Shown piece after piece: positions 1 to 7,909 of a stretch of DNA of 64,000 nt. Within the stretch, counting starts at the first letter, position 1, and each line of letters begins with the position of its first letter. The position numbers were made by a program, and so were the translations under genes. The stretch is from assembly GCF_900104345.1 (NCBI RefSeq), contig NZ_FNJN01000004.1, positions 372,802 to 436,801 of the forward strand, read 5' to 3'. A model generated the notes under the pieces. The model did not search any database. It worked only from the letters and a program-made list of their open reading frames with translations, and was not told where the DNA came from. The stretch comes from Microbacterium testaceum StLB037 (GTDB lineage Bacteria > Actinomycetota > Actinomycetes > Actinomycetales > Microbacteriaceae).

Positions 1-997
1 CGAAGAGGTCGCGCGCCCGGGCGGGGCGCACCGCGGCGACGGCGTCGAGAGCCGGGCCTATCTCGGGGTACCCGAACGCGAATCCCGCCTCCGTCAGCTT
101 GCGGGGAACCGCCCACCGGCTCTTGAGGACGAGTTCGGGCTCGTTCCGCAGGACGGCCATCGCCGGATCGAGCATCCACCGGAAGGCGGGGAGTCCGAAG
201 GGCGCCCGGGCGACGCGGCGAAGCTCGCGCATGAGGGTGCGGTTGTCGGTGACGCCGGGGGCGGAGAGGTTGACGGGCCCGTCGAGGTCGTCTCGATCGC
301 GGATGAAGCGGACGGATGCCACGACATCGTCGATGTGGATCCAGCTGAAGCGCTGACGGCCCGAGGTCCGGTACCACCCCGACAGGACGGGGCCGGTCGG
401 GTGAGCGCCGATGCCGCGGTAGCGGCGGTGCGGGAACCACCAGCTGTCGATCTGCGTCCCGCCGAGTCCGAGCCGTGGCAGGGCCAACAGCACCCGCGTC
501 GCGGGCCCGTCGCCGAACACGATGGCCATGCGCAGAGCCACACGGCGTGTGCGGGGGAGCTCTCCCGTGAAGAGCGCGCGCTCCCACGCGGTAGCCACGT
601 CGACCGAGAAGCCGTCGCCGACGACGCCGTCGATCTCGTCGTTGCCGTGCGCCATCTCGTGGCGGTAGATCGTCGCGGTCGACGCGTTCATCCAGACGCG
701 GGGAGGGTGCTGCGCCCCGGCGACGGCGTCGTGCAGCTCTCGGGTGGTGTCGACCCGGGAGCGGAGGATCTCGTCGCGGTTCGCGTCGGTGTACCGGCAG
801 GACACGATCTTTCCGGCGAGGTTGATCAGCACGTCGGCGCCATCGACCAGCCGGGCGATCCCCGGGGCATCGCCCCAGACCGCGTCCCCGGAGCGTCCGA
901 CCGTGGCGACCTCGTAGCCGTCGGCGCGGAAGGCGCCCGTGAGAGCGTGACCGACGAAGCCGCTCGCGCCGGCGATCACGACACGGGGTGGGGTCAC
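1..997 (-). CDS. TIGR01777-type NAD-dependent epimerase (C-terminus cut by window edge)
   Basis: The minus-strand frame runs from GTG 997 off the left edge, about 332 codons without a stop. A good ribosome binding site (AGGAGGA) lies just upstream of the GTG. The N-terminus has a Rossmann dinucleotide motif (GASGFVG, about residues 9-15) and a later INLAGKIV segment, as in SDR-type epimerases. The C-terminal part (FSWIHIDDVV, then INLSAPGVTDN-like and the DUF1731-like tail VLRNEPELVLKSRW) is characteristic of the YfcH/SulA-like TIGR01777 family. The substrate of this family is generally unknown. The gene is divergent from the one starting at 1072. Family assignment is confident, function is not. 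Confidence 0.85.
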   Translation of the reverse strand, partial: MTPPRVVIAGASGFVGHALTGAFRADGYEVATVGRSGDAVWGDAPGIARLVDGADVLINLAGKIVSCRYTDANRDEILRSRVDTTRELHDAVAGAQHPPRVWMNASTATIYRHEMAHGNDEIDGVVGDGFSVDVATAWERALFTGELPRTRRVALRMAIVFGDGPATRVLLALPRLGLGGTQIDSWWFPHRRYRGIGAHPTGPVLSGWYRTSGRQRFSWIHIDDVVASVRFIRDRDDLDGPVNLSAPGVTDNRTLMRELRRVARAPFGLPAFRWMLDPAMAVLRNEPELVLKSRWAVPRKLTEAGFAFGYPEIGPALDAVAAVRPARARDLF

Positions 998-1071
998 GGC
1001 ATCCTCCTGGGCACGGTGGGTTCAGCCTAGGGGTCGTCGCGGTGCCCCGATGCGCCGGGCAGGATGGGTCC

Positions 1072-1869
1072 GTGACCGCCGATGCCCACTGGATCCCCGT
1101 GCCGACGAACGTGGCGTACGACGCCCTGAACCCCGGTGCGCCGGGGACCCTGGCGTTCGCGGCCGCGAACGGCTGGCAGCACCACCCGCTCGTCACCGTG
1201 CAGCCCCTGCCCGGGGTGGTGTTCCGGGATGCCGCGGGGCGGTCGCGCTTCACCCAGCGCGCGGGAGACGTCGTGCGCCTCCCCGGCTCTGCGGGGCTCG
1301 AGGTCGGCAACAGCGCGTACACGTACTCGGTGCAGATGAACCAGATGAGCGCGGAGTGGGGCTACGCGGCCGTGCGTCTGCCGCGAGCGACCCCCGGTCT
1401 CGTCGTCGAGACGCGCAGCGCGCGGGCGGTCCGGCCCCTTCCCGCGTTGCCCGGCCTCGCCCCGCGGTCCGTCTCGGCCCAACCCGAACGGGCCGCCCTG
1501 CACGTCGCGCCCGAGAACGCGGAGTGGGCGCAGGCGGTCGTCACCGCAGGAATCGTCGACCTCCTCGATCAGGACGGACTGCCGCTCGATCTCGAGATCG
1601 CCGAGGGGTGGTTGTTCCTCTACCGCCCCGGGCGTCTGTCGGTGCCCGACCCGTTGGTGTGGCGGCGGGTGTTCGGGATCCTCGATGCGCTGGACGTCTC
1701 GCTGAGCGCTGCGGCCGGGAGCCTCCCGGGGCCGGGGCCGTTTGCGGCGCTCCCGATGCGGGAGCAGGTGGCCCAGACCACTCGGCACGCGACGGCGACC
1801 TACTTCGCGGTCGTCGGTGGTCTCTTCGTCGTCCTGGCCGGCGGGGCGTATCTCGTGTTCGGGCGGTGA
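1072..1869 (+). CDS. hypothetical protein with C-terminal membrane helix
   Basis: A 265-residue protein. I start it at GTG 1072 because a -10-like hexamer CAGGAT (1060-1065) sits six bases before it, which suggests a leaderless message, and because the upstream extension would run into the divergent gene. The body is a soluble domain I do not recognise (it includes ENAEWAQAVVTAGIVDLLD and WLFLYRPGRLSVPDP). It ends in one strong hydrophobic helix (YFAVVGGLFVVLAGGAYLVF) and a very short tail, so the bulk is probably cytoplasmic and tail-anchored. No catalytic motif was seen. Function unknown. Confidence 0.8.
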   Translation: MTADAHWIPVPTNVAYDALNPGAPGTLAFAAANGWQHHPLVTVQPLPGVVFRDAAGRSRFTQRAGDVVRLPGSAGLEVGNSAYTYSVQMNQMSAEWGYAAVRLPRATPGLVVETRSARAVRPLPALPGLAPRSVSAQPERAALHVAPENAEWAQAVVTAGIVDLLDQDGLPLDLEIAEGWLFLYRPGRLSVPDPLVWRRVFGILDALDVSLSAAAGSLPGPGPFAALPMREQVAQTTRHATATYFAVVGGLFVVLAGGAYLVFGR

Positions 1870-1907
1870 CGCCTCAGCACCCGTCCGACGCGCGAGCGCT
1901 CGCCTGA

Positions 1908-1913
1908 CATGAT
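1908..1913 (+). promoter_or_regulatory. -10-like hexamer for leaderless start at 1921
   Basis: CATGAT is followed by seven bases and then ATG 1921. The arrangement matches the other leaderless starts in this window. The -35 region is not clear. Confidence 0.4.
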
Positions 1914-1920
1914 GAATCCC

Positions 1921-2523
1921 ATGCGACGACAGGCCAGGGCGACACGCGTCCGTCGCGGCGGTGCTGCGGCATCCGTCGCCACGTTCGTCGCCCTGCTCTC
2001 GCACGTCAGCGGCGGGGGAGAGGTCCCCGGTGTGTTCGGCGTCGTCGTCCCGCTCGCCCTGTCGTTCGTGGTGTGCACGGCGCTGGCCGGCCGCCGCCTC
2101 TCGACGTGGCGCCTCGCGGTGGCCGTCGCGGTCAGTCAGGTGCTCTTCCACTCGCTCTTCGTCCTCGGCAGCTACGACCTCGCCGCGGCGGCGCACGTCC
2201 ACGGTTCGGCCCTGCCGGTTCTGACGGGCGGGTCGGCCCTGCCGGCGATGACCCCGGATGCCGCGATGTGGCTGGGCCATGCCGTGGCAGCCCTCGCCAC
2301 GACGGTCGCCCTCCACCGGGGCGAGCGGACCCTCGTGGCCCTGCGCGTGCTCGCGGAGCGAAGCGTCGCCTGGCTCCGCGCCCGGGTCCGGGTCCTGGCA
2401 GGTCTGCCAACGGCACCGTCGGTGCGCCGCACGGCGGCCGTCGTGGTCGCCGCGGTGCGGCCCACCTCGGCTCTGGTCGTCTCGGCCGCGCAGCGGCGCG
2501 GTCCGCCTCTCGCGGCATCCTGA
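1921..2523 (+). CDS. hypothetical integral membrane protein
   Basis: A 200-residue protein with about four hydrophobic segments (VATFVALLSH, VVVPLALSFVVCTALAG, LAVAVAVSQVLFHSLFVLG, MWLGHAVAALATTVAL). His residues lie close to helix ends (FHSLF, HVHG, WLGHAVA). Two ATG codons further upstream (1909, 1912) are in frame. I prefer 1921 because it follows a -10 hexamer at the usual leaderless spacing. It lies 275 bp before a PepSY membrane protein on the same strand. The His-rich membrane architecture would fit a metal-related role, but nothing in the sequence proves it. Confidence 0.75.
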   Translation: MRRQARATRVRRGGAAASVATFVALLSHVSGGGEVPGVFGVVVPLALSFVVCTALAGRRLSTWRLAVAVAVSQVLFHSLFVLGSYDLAAAAHVHGSALPVLTGGSALPAMTPDAAMWLGHAVAALATTVALHRGERTLVALRVLAERSVAWLRARVRVLAGLPTAPSVRRTAAVVVAAVRPTSALVVSAAQRRGPPLAAS

Positions 2524-2798
2524 GTCCCGCTCCGCCCGTCGCCGAGATGGCGGAGCGGTCGACCGCCGCGTCGGGCCTCGCCTCGACGGCGGCGCGATCG
2601 TCGGCGTGCCCTGCCGCGCCCGCCCCCCTCTTCTCCGCCCGCACACCGACCCTCGCCTCGAGGGGGCGATGCCGGGCGATCACCCACGAGCGCGTTCGCG
2701 CTCGGAAAGCGATTCCCGATGTTCCCCTGTCCTCTCCACCCCGTCGCCGCCCCCGCGTCGGCGCGGATTTCCACCCCGACGCCCACGCTGAGCGCCGC

Positions 2799-4223
2799 AT
2801 GACCGCCGCCGGTTCCGGCCCGGCCGTGGCATCCCCTCCCGAGCCCTCCCCGAGGGCCGCTTCTCGGGGGTGGTTCACCGCCCTCCTCCGACGCCTGCAC
2901 TTCTTCGCGGGGCTGCTCGTGGGGCCGTTCCTGCTCGTCGCAGCCCTGAGCGGCGCGCTGTACGCGATCACCCCCACCCTCGAGAACGTCCTGTACCCGC
3001 ACGAGCTCACCGCGGAATCGACCGCGCCCGCCGTTCCGCTGGCCGATCAGGTGCGAGCGGCCGAGAGCTACGTCGGGAGCGGGGCGACCCCCGTCGCCGT
3101 CCGACCGGCTCCCGAGCCGGGGGCCACCACGCGCGTGATGTTCGCCGACGACACCCTGCCCGAGAGCACGACGCGAGCGATCTTCGTCGATCCCGCCACC
3201 ACGGCGATCCGCGGCGACCTCCCCGCGTACGGGACGAGCGGGGCCCTCCCGCTCCGGCACTGGATCAGCGATCTGCACCGCTCGCTGCATCTCGGCGATG
3301 TCGGACGCTGGTACAGCGAGCTCGCGGCATCCTGGCTCGGGATCGTCGCTCTCGCGGGGCTCGGACTGTGGATCGGGCGCTTCGTGCGCAGCCGTCGCGG
3401 GCGTCGCGATCTGCTGCGACCGAATCGCCGGCACACGGGGTACCGGCGCCTGTCGGGCTGGCACTCCGCGGTCGGGATCTGGGTCGTCGTCGGGGCCCTG
3501 TTCTTCTCGGCGACCGGCATCACGTGGTCGACGTTCGCGGGCGCCCACGTCTCCGACCTGCGGACCCTCGTCGGCGAGGGGACGCCCGCCCTCACGACCA
3601 CCATCGACGGGGCGGCTCCGACCGGGGGCGAGCACTCGCACCACGGAGGACACTCGGCGACCGGGCCGGCCTCCGACCCGGCGACCTTCGACGCGGTCTG
3701 GGCCGTGGCGCGCGGGGTGAACGTGAACTCGGGCGACCTCGAGATCCGCCCGCCCGCGACCGAGGGGAAGGCCTGGGTGGTGCAGGAGATCCATCGCAGT
3801 TTCCCGACCGAGGTGGATGCCGTGGCGATCGACGCCTCGACCATGCGGGTGACCGACCGGGTCGACTTCGCCGACTTCCCGCTCCTGGCGAAGCTCTCGC
3901 GCTGGGGCGTCGACCTGCACATGGGGACGATGTTCGGCCTGGCGAACCAGCTCGTGCTGTTCCTGCTCGCGGTCGGCATCGCCGCGCTCGTCGTGCTCGG
4001 CTACGCGATGTGGTGGAAGCGCCGCCCGACCGGGGGTACCGCCGCGGCGCCGGCCCGCGGAGTGCTGCGTCACGCGCCCTGGTGGGGGACCGGGGCGGTC
4101 GTCGTCGCGGCGGTCGCGATCGGTCTCGTTCTGCCGCTGGTCGGCTACACCCTCGCGGTGTTCGTGGTGATCGACGCGGTCCTCGGGTGGCGGGGACGAA
4201 GATCCGCCGCACGAGGGAGGTGA
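2799..4223 (+). CDS. PepSY-associated transmembrane protein (PiuB-like)
   Basis: A 474-residue membrane protein. It starts with a positively charged segment and a first helix (LHFFAGLLVGPFLLVAALSGALYAI), the signature of PepSY_TM iron-regulated membrane proteins. Two extracytoplasmic PepSY-like segments follow (around residues 95-150 and 290-360), separated by further helices (WLGIVALAGLGLWIGRF; SAVGIWVVVGALFFSATGITW). Two more helices are at the C-terminus. A His-rich loop, EHSHHGGHS, lies near residue 285 and could bind metal. ATG 2799 is chosen because the protein then begins like its family; the open frame extends upstream but codes nothing recognisable. Family members are linked to siderophore or copper handling; the role here is inferred only. 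Confidence 0.85.
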   Translation: MTAAGSGPAVASPPEPSPRAASRGWFTALLRRLHFFAGLLVGPFLLVAALSGALYAITPTLENVLYPHELTAESTAPAVPLADQVRAAESYVGSGATPVAVRPAPEPGATTRVMFADDTLPESTTRAIFVDPATTAIRGDLPAYGTSGALPLRHWISDLHRSLHLGDVGRWYSELAASWLGIVALAGLGLWIGRFVRSRRGRRDLLRPNRRHTGYRRLSGWHSAVGIWVVVGALFFSATGITWSTFAGAHVSDLRTLVGEGTPALTTTIDGAAPTGGEHSHHGGHSATGPASDPATFDAVWAVARGVNVNSGDLEIRPPATEGKAWVVQEIHRSFPTEVDAVAIDASTMRVTDRVDFADFPLLAKLSRWGVDLHMGTMFGLANQLVLFLLAVGIAALVVLGYAMWWKRRPTGGTAAAPARGVLRHAPWWGTGAVVVAAVAIGLVLPLVGYTLAVFVVIDAVLGWRGRRSAARGR

Positions 4224-4240
4224 CGAGGGGGCGGCGTGCG

Positions 4241-4267
4241 TAGCGTGGGAATCCCCCCCCGGAAGGA
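4241..4267 (+). promoter_or_regulatory. promoter -10 and RBS of the beta-lactamase-like gene
   Basis: TAGCGT (4241-4246) is a -10 of the type common in this window, followed by the ribosome binding site GGAAGGA (4261-4267), seven bases before GTG 4274. Confidence 0.5.
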
Positions 4268-4273
4268 TTCACC

Positions 4274-5602
4274 GTGACACTCGCCCGTCGCCTCGCCGCC
4301 GCCCTCTCATTCGTCGCCGTCGCGGCGCTCACCGCCTGCGCGAGCGCCGCGCCGGAGACGCGCTCGAGCCCCGCGGCATCCGTCGACATCCCCCATACCC
4401 CGGTCGGGGAGCGGGTGACGTGGATCATCGACATCCTGGAGCGCGAGGCCGACACCACGGCGGGGGAGTGGTCGCGCGTGCTGCACGAGAACTTCCTCGC
4501 TCAGGTCCCGGCGGAGCAGGTCGCCGAGCTCGTCAATCGGCAACTGCGTCCCGCCGCCCCCTTCACCGTGACGGCGTACCAGGGCACCGAGACGCAGGCC
4601 GTGGCCACGCTCGCCGGCGCGCTGGGCGACCCCTTCGACCTGTCGCTCACGATCGACGGGGCGAGCCGCATCACGGGGATGGTGTTCGGCCCGGTGGCGA
4701 AGCCGTGGACGCCGTCGACCTCTCTCGGCGAGGTGGAACAGCGTCTGGCCGCGCTCCCAGGTCAGGTCAGCGCCCTCGTGCTCCGCGGAGACGAAGAAGC
4801 CCTCGCCCTCGACCCCGATCGGTCGGCGCCGCTGGCCTCGGTCTTCAAGCTCTACGTCCTTCTCGCGGTATCGGATGCCGTCGCCTCGGGCGACCTGACG
4901 TGGGACGAGACCCTCGTGCTCCGCGACGTCGACCGCAGCCTGCCGTCCGGTGAGCTGCAGGACGCCCCCACCGGGACGGAGGTGTCGGTGCGCGACGCGG
5001 CCTCGGCGATGATCCGCATCAGCGACAACACCGCCACCGACCTGCTCATCACGCGCCTCGGTCGCGAGCGGGTGGAGGCGGCGGTCGTGCGATCGGGGCA
5101 CAACGACCCAGCGTCGCTGTCGCCGTTCCTCTCGACGAAGGAGCTGTTCACGCTCGGCTGGGGCGACCCCGCGGTGCGCGCCGAGTGGGCGGGGGCCGAC
5201 GAGGCCGGACGACGCGCCCTGCTCGACCGGATCGCCGCGGCGCCCCTGGCGGTCGACGGGGCCGCGGTCACGACGGCGCAGTGGCAGGACGGGTTCGACT
5301 GGTTCGCCGCCGCACGGGACGTCGCCGCCGTGCATCGCTCGCTGCAGCAGACGCAGGATGCCGAGGTGCTCGGCATCCTGAGCGAGAACCCCGGGCAGGG
5401 CCTCGACGTGGGGTCGTGGCCGTACGTCGCCTTCAAGGGCGGGTCGAGCCGCGGCGTGCTGAGCGGCAGCTGGTTCGTGCGTGACGACGCGACGGAGGCG
5501 ACGGTGGTGCTGCTGATGGCGGACGAGGACCCGCAGGCCGTCGCCGGCGCGATGAGCGACTTCTTCCACCTCGCCGAGGACGCTCTGCGTCTCGCCCACT
5601 GA
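4274..5602 (+). CDS. class A beta-lactamase-fold serine hydrolase, lipoprotein
   Basis: A 442-residue exported lipoprotein. The N-terminus has a signal peptide ending in the lipobox LTAC. An N-terminal domain of about 115 residues (Cpe/DUF-like, starting VGERVTWIIDIL) precedes a beta-lactamase/transpeptidase fold. That fold carries the three active-site motifs: SVFK (SxxK, about residue 193), SDN (about residue 253) and KGG (about residue 388). The size is larger than a simple class A beta-lactamase because of the extra domain. It could be a beta-lactamase or a related D,D-peptidase-like hydrolase; the motifs alone do not separate these. GTG 4274 follows a clear GGAAGGA. It stands alone and is followed by a terminator hairpin. 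Confidence 0.88.
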   Translation: MTLARRLAAALSFVAVAALTACASAAPETRSSPAASVDIPHTPVGERVTWIIDILEREADTTAGEWSRVLHENFLAQVPAEQVAELVNRQLRPAAPFTVTAYQGTETQAVATLAGALGDPFDLSLTIDGASRITGMVFGPVAKPWTPSTSLGEVEQRLAALPGQVSALVLRGDEEALALDPDRSAPLASVFKLYVLLAVSDAVASGDLTWDETLVLRDVDRSLPSGELQDAPTGTEVSVRDAASAMIRISDNTATDLLITRLGRERVEAAVVRSGHNDPASLSPFLSTKELFTLGWGDPAVRAEWAGADEAGRRALLDRIAAAPLAVDGAAVTTAQWQDGFDWFAAARDVAAVHRSLQQTQDAEVLGILSENPGQGLDVGSWPYVAFKGGSSRGVLSGSWFVRDDATEATVVLLMADEDPQAVAGAMSDFFHLAEDALRLAH

Positions 5603-5609
5603 CCGCGTG

Positions 5610-5644
5610 GCCGCCCTCCGCCCCGACACGGGACCGAGGGCGGC
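5610..5644. terminator. hairpin between convergent genes
   Basis: Perfect 9-bp stem GCCGCCCTC / GAGGGCGGC with a 17-base loop, placed between the stop of the beta-lactamase-like gene and the stop of the acidic protein gene. No T-run is present, so it is a GC-hairpin candidate serving both strands. Confidence 0.55.
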
Positions 5645-5655
5645 GACGCTCCCGG

Positions 5656-6126
5656 TCAGGCGTCGTCGGGATCGGGCAGGTTCTGCGCGATCTTGCTGGA
5701 GGCGGCGGAGTCGCGGCCGACACCGGGCTGGAACGCCGCGATGGGGTCGTCGTCGTCGACGTGCGGCTCACCGCCGTCGGCGGCCGGGGCCGGGGAGGCG
5801 GGGGTGCGGCTCGTGCCGTCGTCAGGCTCGCGGTCGGAGCGACCGGTGTCCTCGGTGTGGCGCGACGTCGAGCCGCCCTCGCCGCGGGCGTCGTCGGTTC
5901 CGCGCTCGGTCAGGCCGTCAGCGGCGCGCGTGCCGACACCGGGGAGGTCGTTCTGGCTGGAGATGCCCTGGAGGCGTGCTTCGTCGTCCGGATCGATGCG
6001 GGCGGCGTCCACGGCACCCGAGTCCGCGCCGGCGGCGCCGGCGGGCACGTCGGCGGCGAGGCCGTCGGATTCGGGGACGAGGTTCTCTTCGTCGGCTCCG
6101 GGGAGTCGGTCGGCGGGAGTGTCCAT
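5656..6126 (-). CDS. very acidic hypothetical protein
   Basis: A 156-residue protein rich in Asp, Glu, Ala, Gly and Pro, with no hydrophobic helix and little predicted order. ATG 6126 is preceded by GGAAGGAACACC, the same Shine-Dalgarno context seen at the AraC gene starting at 10562. Recognisable stretches include IDPDDEARLQGISSQNDLPG and a C-terminus KIAQNLPDPDDA. Composition resembles the acidic protein at 10721. I do not recognise the family. Such proteins may be stress-associated, but that is speculation from neighbours such as hsp20 and catalase a few kb away. Confidence 0.75.
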   Translation of the reverse strand: MDTPADRLPGADEENLVPESDGLAADVPAGAAGADSGAVDAARIDPDDEARLQGISSQNDLPGVGTRAADGLTERGTDDARGEGGSTSRHTEDTGRSDREPDDGTSRTPASPAPAADGGEPHVDDDDPIAAFQPGVGRDSAASSKIAQNLPDPDDA

Positions 6127-6251
6127 GGTGTTCCTTCCGTGGGTGTGCCGCCACGCTAGGTGCGTCCGGGTCGCGAGGGGCCGGGGTTGCGCTCGCGCGG
6201 ATGGCGGTGACTCGGTGGACGCATGCCGGCCCGGGCGTCGGAGGGGCTGGC

Positions 6252-6279
6252 TAGGCTCGAACCACGCTTCGAAAGGAAA
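6252..6279 (+). promoter_or_regulatory. -10 hexamer and RBS of aldo/keto reductase
   Basis: TAGGCT at 6252-6257 matches the recurrent -10. GAAAGGAAA (6271-6279) is the ribosome binding site before ATG 6285. Confidence 0.5.
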
Positions 6280-6284
6280 CCGCA

Positions 6285-7277
6285 ATGCAGCAGCGCCCTC
6301 TCTCCCGTACCGGCCGTCAGGTCTCGGCGATCGGTCTCGGAACCTGGCAGCTCGGCGCCGATTGGGGCGACGTGTCCGAAGACGACGCGCGCGCCGTCCT
6401 GGCCGCCTCGGCCGACGCCGGCGTCACTCTCTTCGACACGGCCGACGTCTACGGCGACGGCCGGTCGGAGCAGATCATCGGAAAGTTCCTGAAGGGACGG
6501 GATGCCGATGACATCACCGTCGCGACCAAGATGGGGCGCCGCGAAGACCAGGTGCCCGAGAACTACGTCATGGAGAACTTCCGCGTCTGGCTCGATCGCT
6601 CGCGGCGCCTGCTCGACACCGAGACGCTCGACCTGGTGCAGCTGCACTGTCCGCCGTCGGCGGTCATCGACGACGACGCGACGTGGGACGCCCTCGACCA
6701 GCTGGTGTCGGAGGGCGTGATCGCCGCCTACGGCGCCTCGGTCGAGACGATGGACCAGGCCCTGTCGGCGCTTCGACGCCCGAACCTGACGAACCTGCAG
6801 ATCATCTTCAACCCGTTCCGGCTCAAGCCCCTCGACGAGGTTCTCCCGCTCGCGGCCGAGAAGAACGTCGCGGTCTTCGCCCGCGTACCGCTCGCCAGCG
6901 GCCTGCTGTCGGGCAAATACACGCGCTCCACGACGTTCGATGAGAACGACCACCGCACCTACAACCGCAACGGCGAGGCCTTCGACAAGGGCGAGACGTT
7001 CTCGGGCGTCCCCTTCGACGAGGGAGTGGCCGCGGTCGACGAGCTCAAGGCGTCGCTGCCCGAGGGGGTGACGCTTCCGGCCGCCACGCTGGCGTGGATC
7101 GCGTCGCGCGAGGGGATCACCTCGGTGATCCCGGGTGCCCGTTCCACCGATCAGGCGGCTTCGAACGCTCGCGCGGCGGACCTCCTCGACGGCGGGTTCG
7201 ACGTCGAGGCCTTCGACGCGCTCGTGCGCGAGGTGTACGACCGACGACTGCGGGCGGAGATCCACCCCCAGTGGTGA
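6285..7277 (+). CDS. aldo/keto reductase
   Basis: A 330-residue NADPH-dependent oxidoreductase of the aldo/keto reductase superfamily, full length. Visible signatures are the N-terminal GLGTWQLG, the DTADVYGDGRSE segment with the catalytic Asp and Tyr (about residues 51-56), ATKMG with the catalytic Lys, LVQLHCP with the family His, and the C-terminal NADP-binding region VIPGARSTDQAASN. It fits the YajO/AKR11-12 type rather than a beta-subunit of a channel. It is transcribed alone and ends before a strong terminator. Substrate unknown. Confidence 0.93.
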   Translation: MQQRPLSRTGRQVSAIGLGTWQLGADWGDVSEDDARAVLAASADAGVTLFDTADVYGDGRSEQIIGKFLKGRDADDITVATKMGRREDQVPENYVMENFRVWLDRSRRLLDTETLDLVQLHCPPSAVIDDDATWDALDQLVSEGVIAAYGASVETMDQALSALRRPNLTNLQIIFNPFRLKPLDEVLPLAAEKNVAVFARVPLASGLLSGKYTRSTTFDENDHRTYNRNGEAFDKGETFSGVPFDEGVAAVDELKASLPEGVTLPAATLAWIASREGITSVIPGARSTDQAASNARAADLLDGGFDVEAFDALVREVYDRRLRAEIHPQW

Positions 7278-7291
7278 GCCGCTCATGACGA

Positions 7292-7325
7292 AAGCCGGGC
7301 CCGTCCTCACGGACGGGCCCGGCTT
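7292..7325. terminator. strong intrinsic terminator, likely bidirectional
   Basis: A perfect 15-bp stem (7292-7306 pairing with 7311-7325) with the four-base loop TCAC, flanked by A's on the left and TCTC on the right. It lies between the aldo/keto reductase and the convergent SRPBCC gene. Confidence 0.85.
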
Positions 7326-7341
7326 CTCTCATCGGTCGACG

Positions 7342-7794
7342 TCAGCTGACGTCGCCGCGCCAGGCGCCGGACTCGGCACCGCGCGACTCGATGTACTTCT
7401 TGAAGTTCTCGAGGTCCTTCTTCACGGAGTGATCGTCGGCGCCGAAGGCGGCACCGAGCTTCTCGAGAACGCCGGAGGGCGCCCAGTCGATCTGGACCGT
7501 GACGCGCGTCTCGTCGTCGGACAGGCGGTGGAAGGTGACGACGCCGGCGTGGTTCTCGTCGCCGCCCACGCTGTTCCACGCGACGCGCTCGTCGGGGTGC
7601 TGCTCGGTGATCTCGGCGTCGAACTCGCGCTCGGCACCGGCGATCTTGACCTTCCAGTGCGTGAGGGTCTCGTTCTTCTGCGTGATCGACTCCACGAAGC
7701 TCATGAAGTGGGGGAACTCCTCGAACTGCGTCCACTGGTTGTACGCGACGCGGACGGGAACGTTGACGTCGACGGTTTCGATGACCTGTGCCAT
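7342..7794 (-). CDS. SRPBCC (polyketide cyclase/START-like) family protein
   Basis: A 150-residue soluble protein. The N-terminal VIETVDVNVPVRVAYNQWTQFEEFPHFM and the following VKIAGAEREFDAEITEQHPDERVAWNS are typical of the SRPBCC/cyclase-dehydrase family (Pfam Polyketide_cyc), which binds hydrophobic ligands in a helix-grip fold. ATG 7794 has a GAGGA site upstream. It is monocistronic with a terminator behind it. No specific ligand can be inferred. Homologues of this length are common stress-associated proteins in actinobacteria, which is general knowledge rather than something visible here. Confidence 0.85.
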   Translation of the reverse strand: MAQVIETVDVNVPVRVAYNQWTQFEEFPHFMSFVESITQKNETLTHWKVKIAGAEREFDAEITEQHPDERVAWNSVGGDENHAGVVTFHRLSDDETRVTVQIDWAPSGVLEKLGAAFGADDHSVKKDLENFKKYIESRGAESGAWRGDVS

Positions 7795-7909
7795 GGTGTC
7801 CTCTTTTCGTGTGGTTTCCGGGGCTGCCCCCAGTCTTCGTTCGCCGCCGGTCTCGAGGCCCGGGGGTTGAGGGATCGCGCCTCGTGGCCTATACGCGGGA
7901 GGGCGGCGG

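Noticed and set aside
1027..2646. Long open frame on the minus strand across the two genes at 1072 and 1921
   Set aside because: Arg/Gly/His-rich translation without any domain, antisense to better genes; typical shadow of GC-rich codon bias.
2073..2798. Upstream extension of the PepSY gene frame
   Set aside because: The translation is Arg/Ala/Pro-rich without similarity and overlaps the preceding membrane protein gene; the family start fits ATG 2799.
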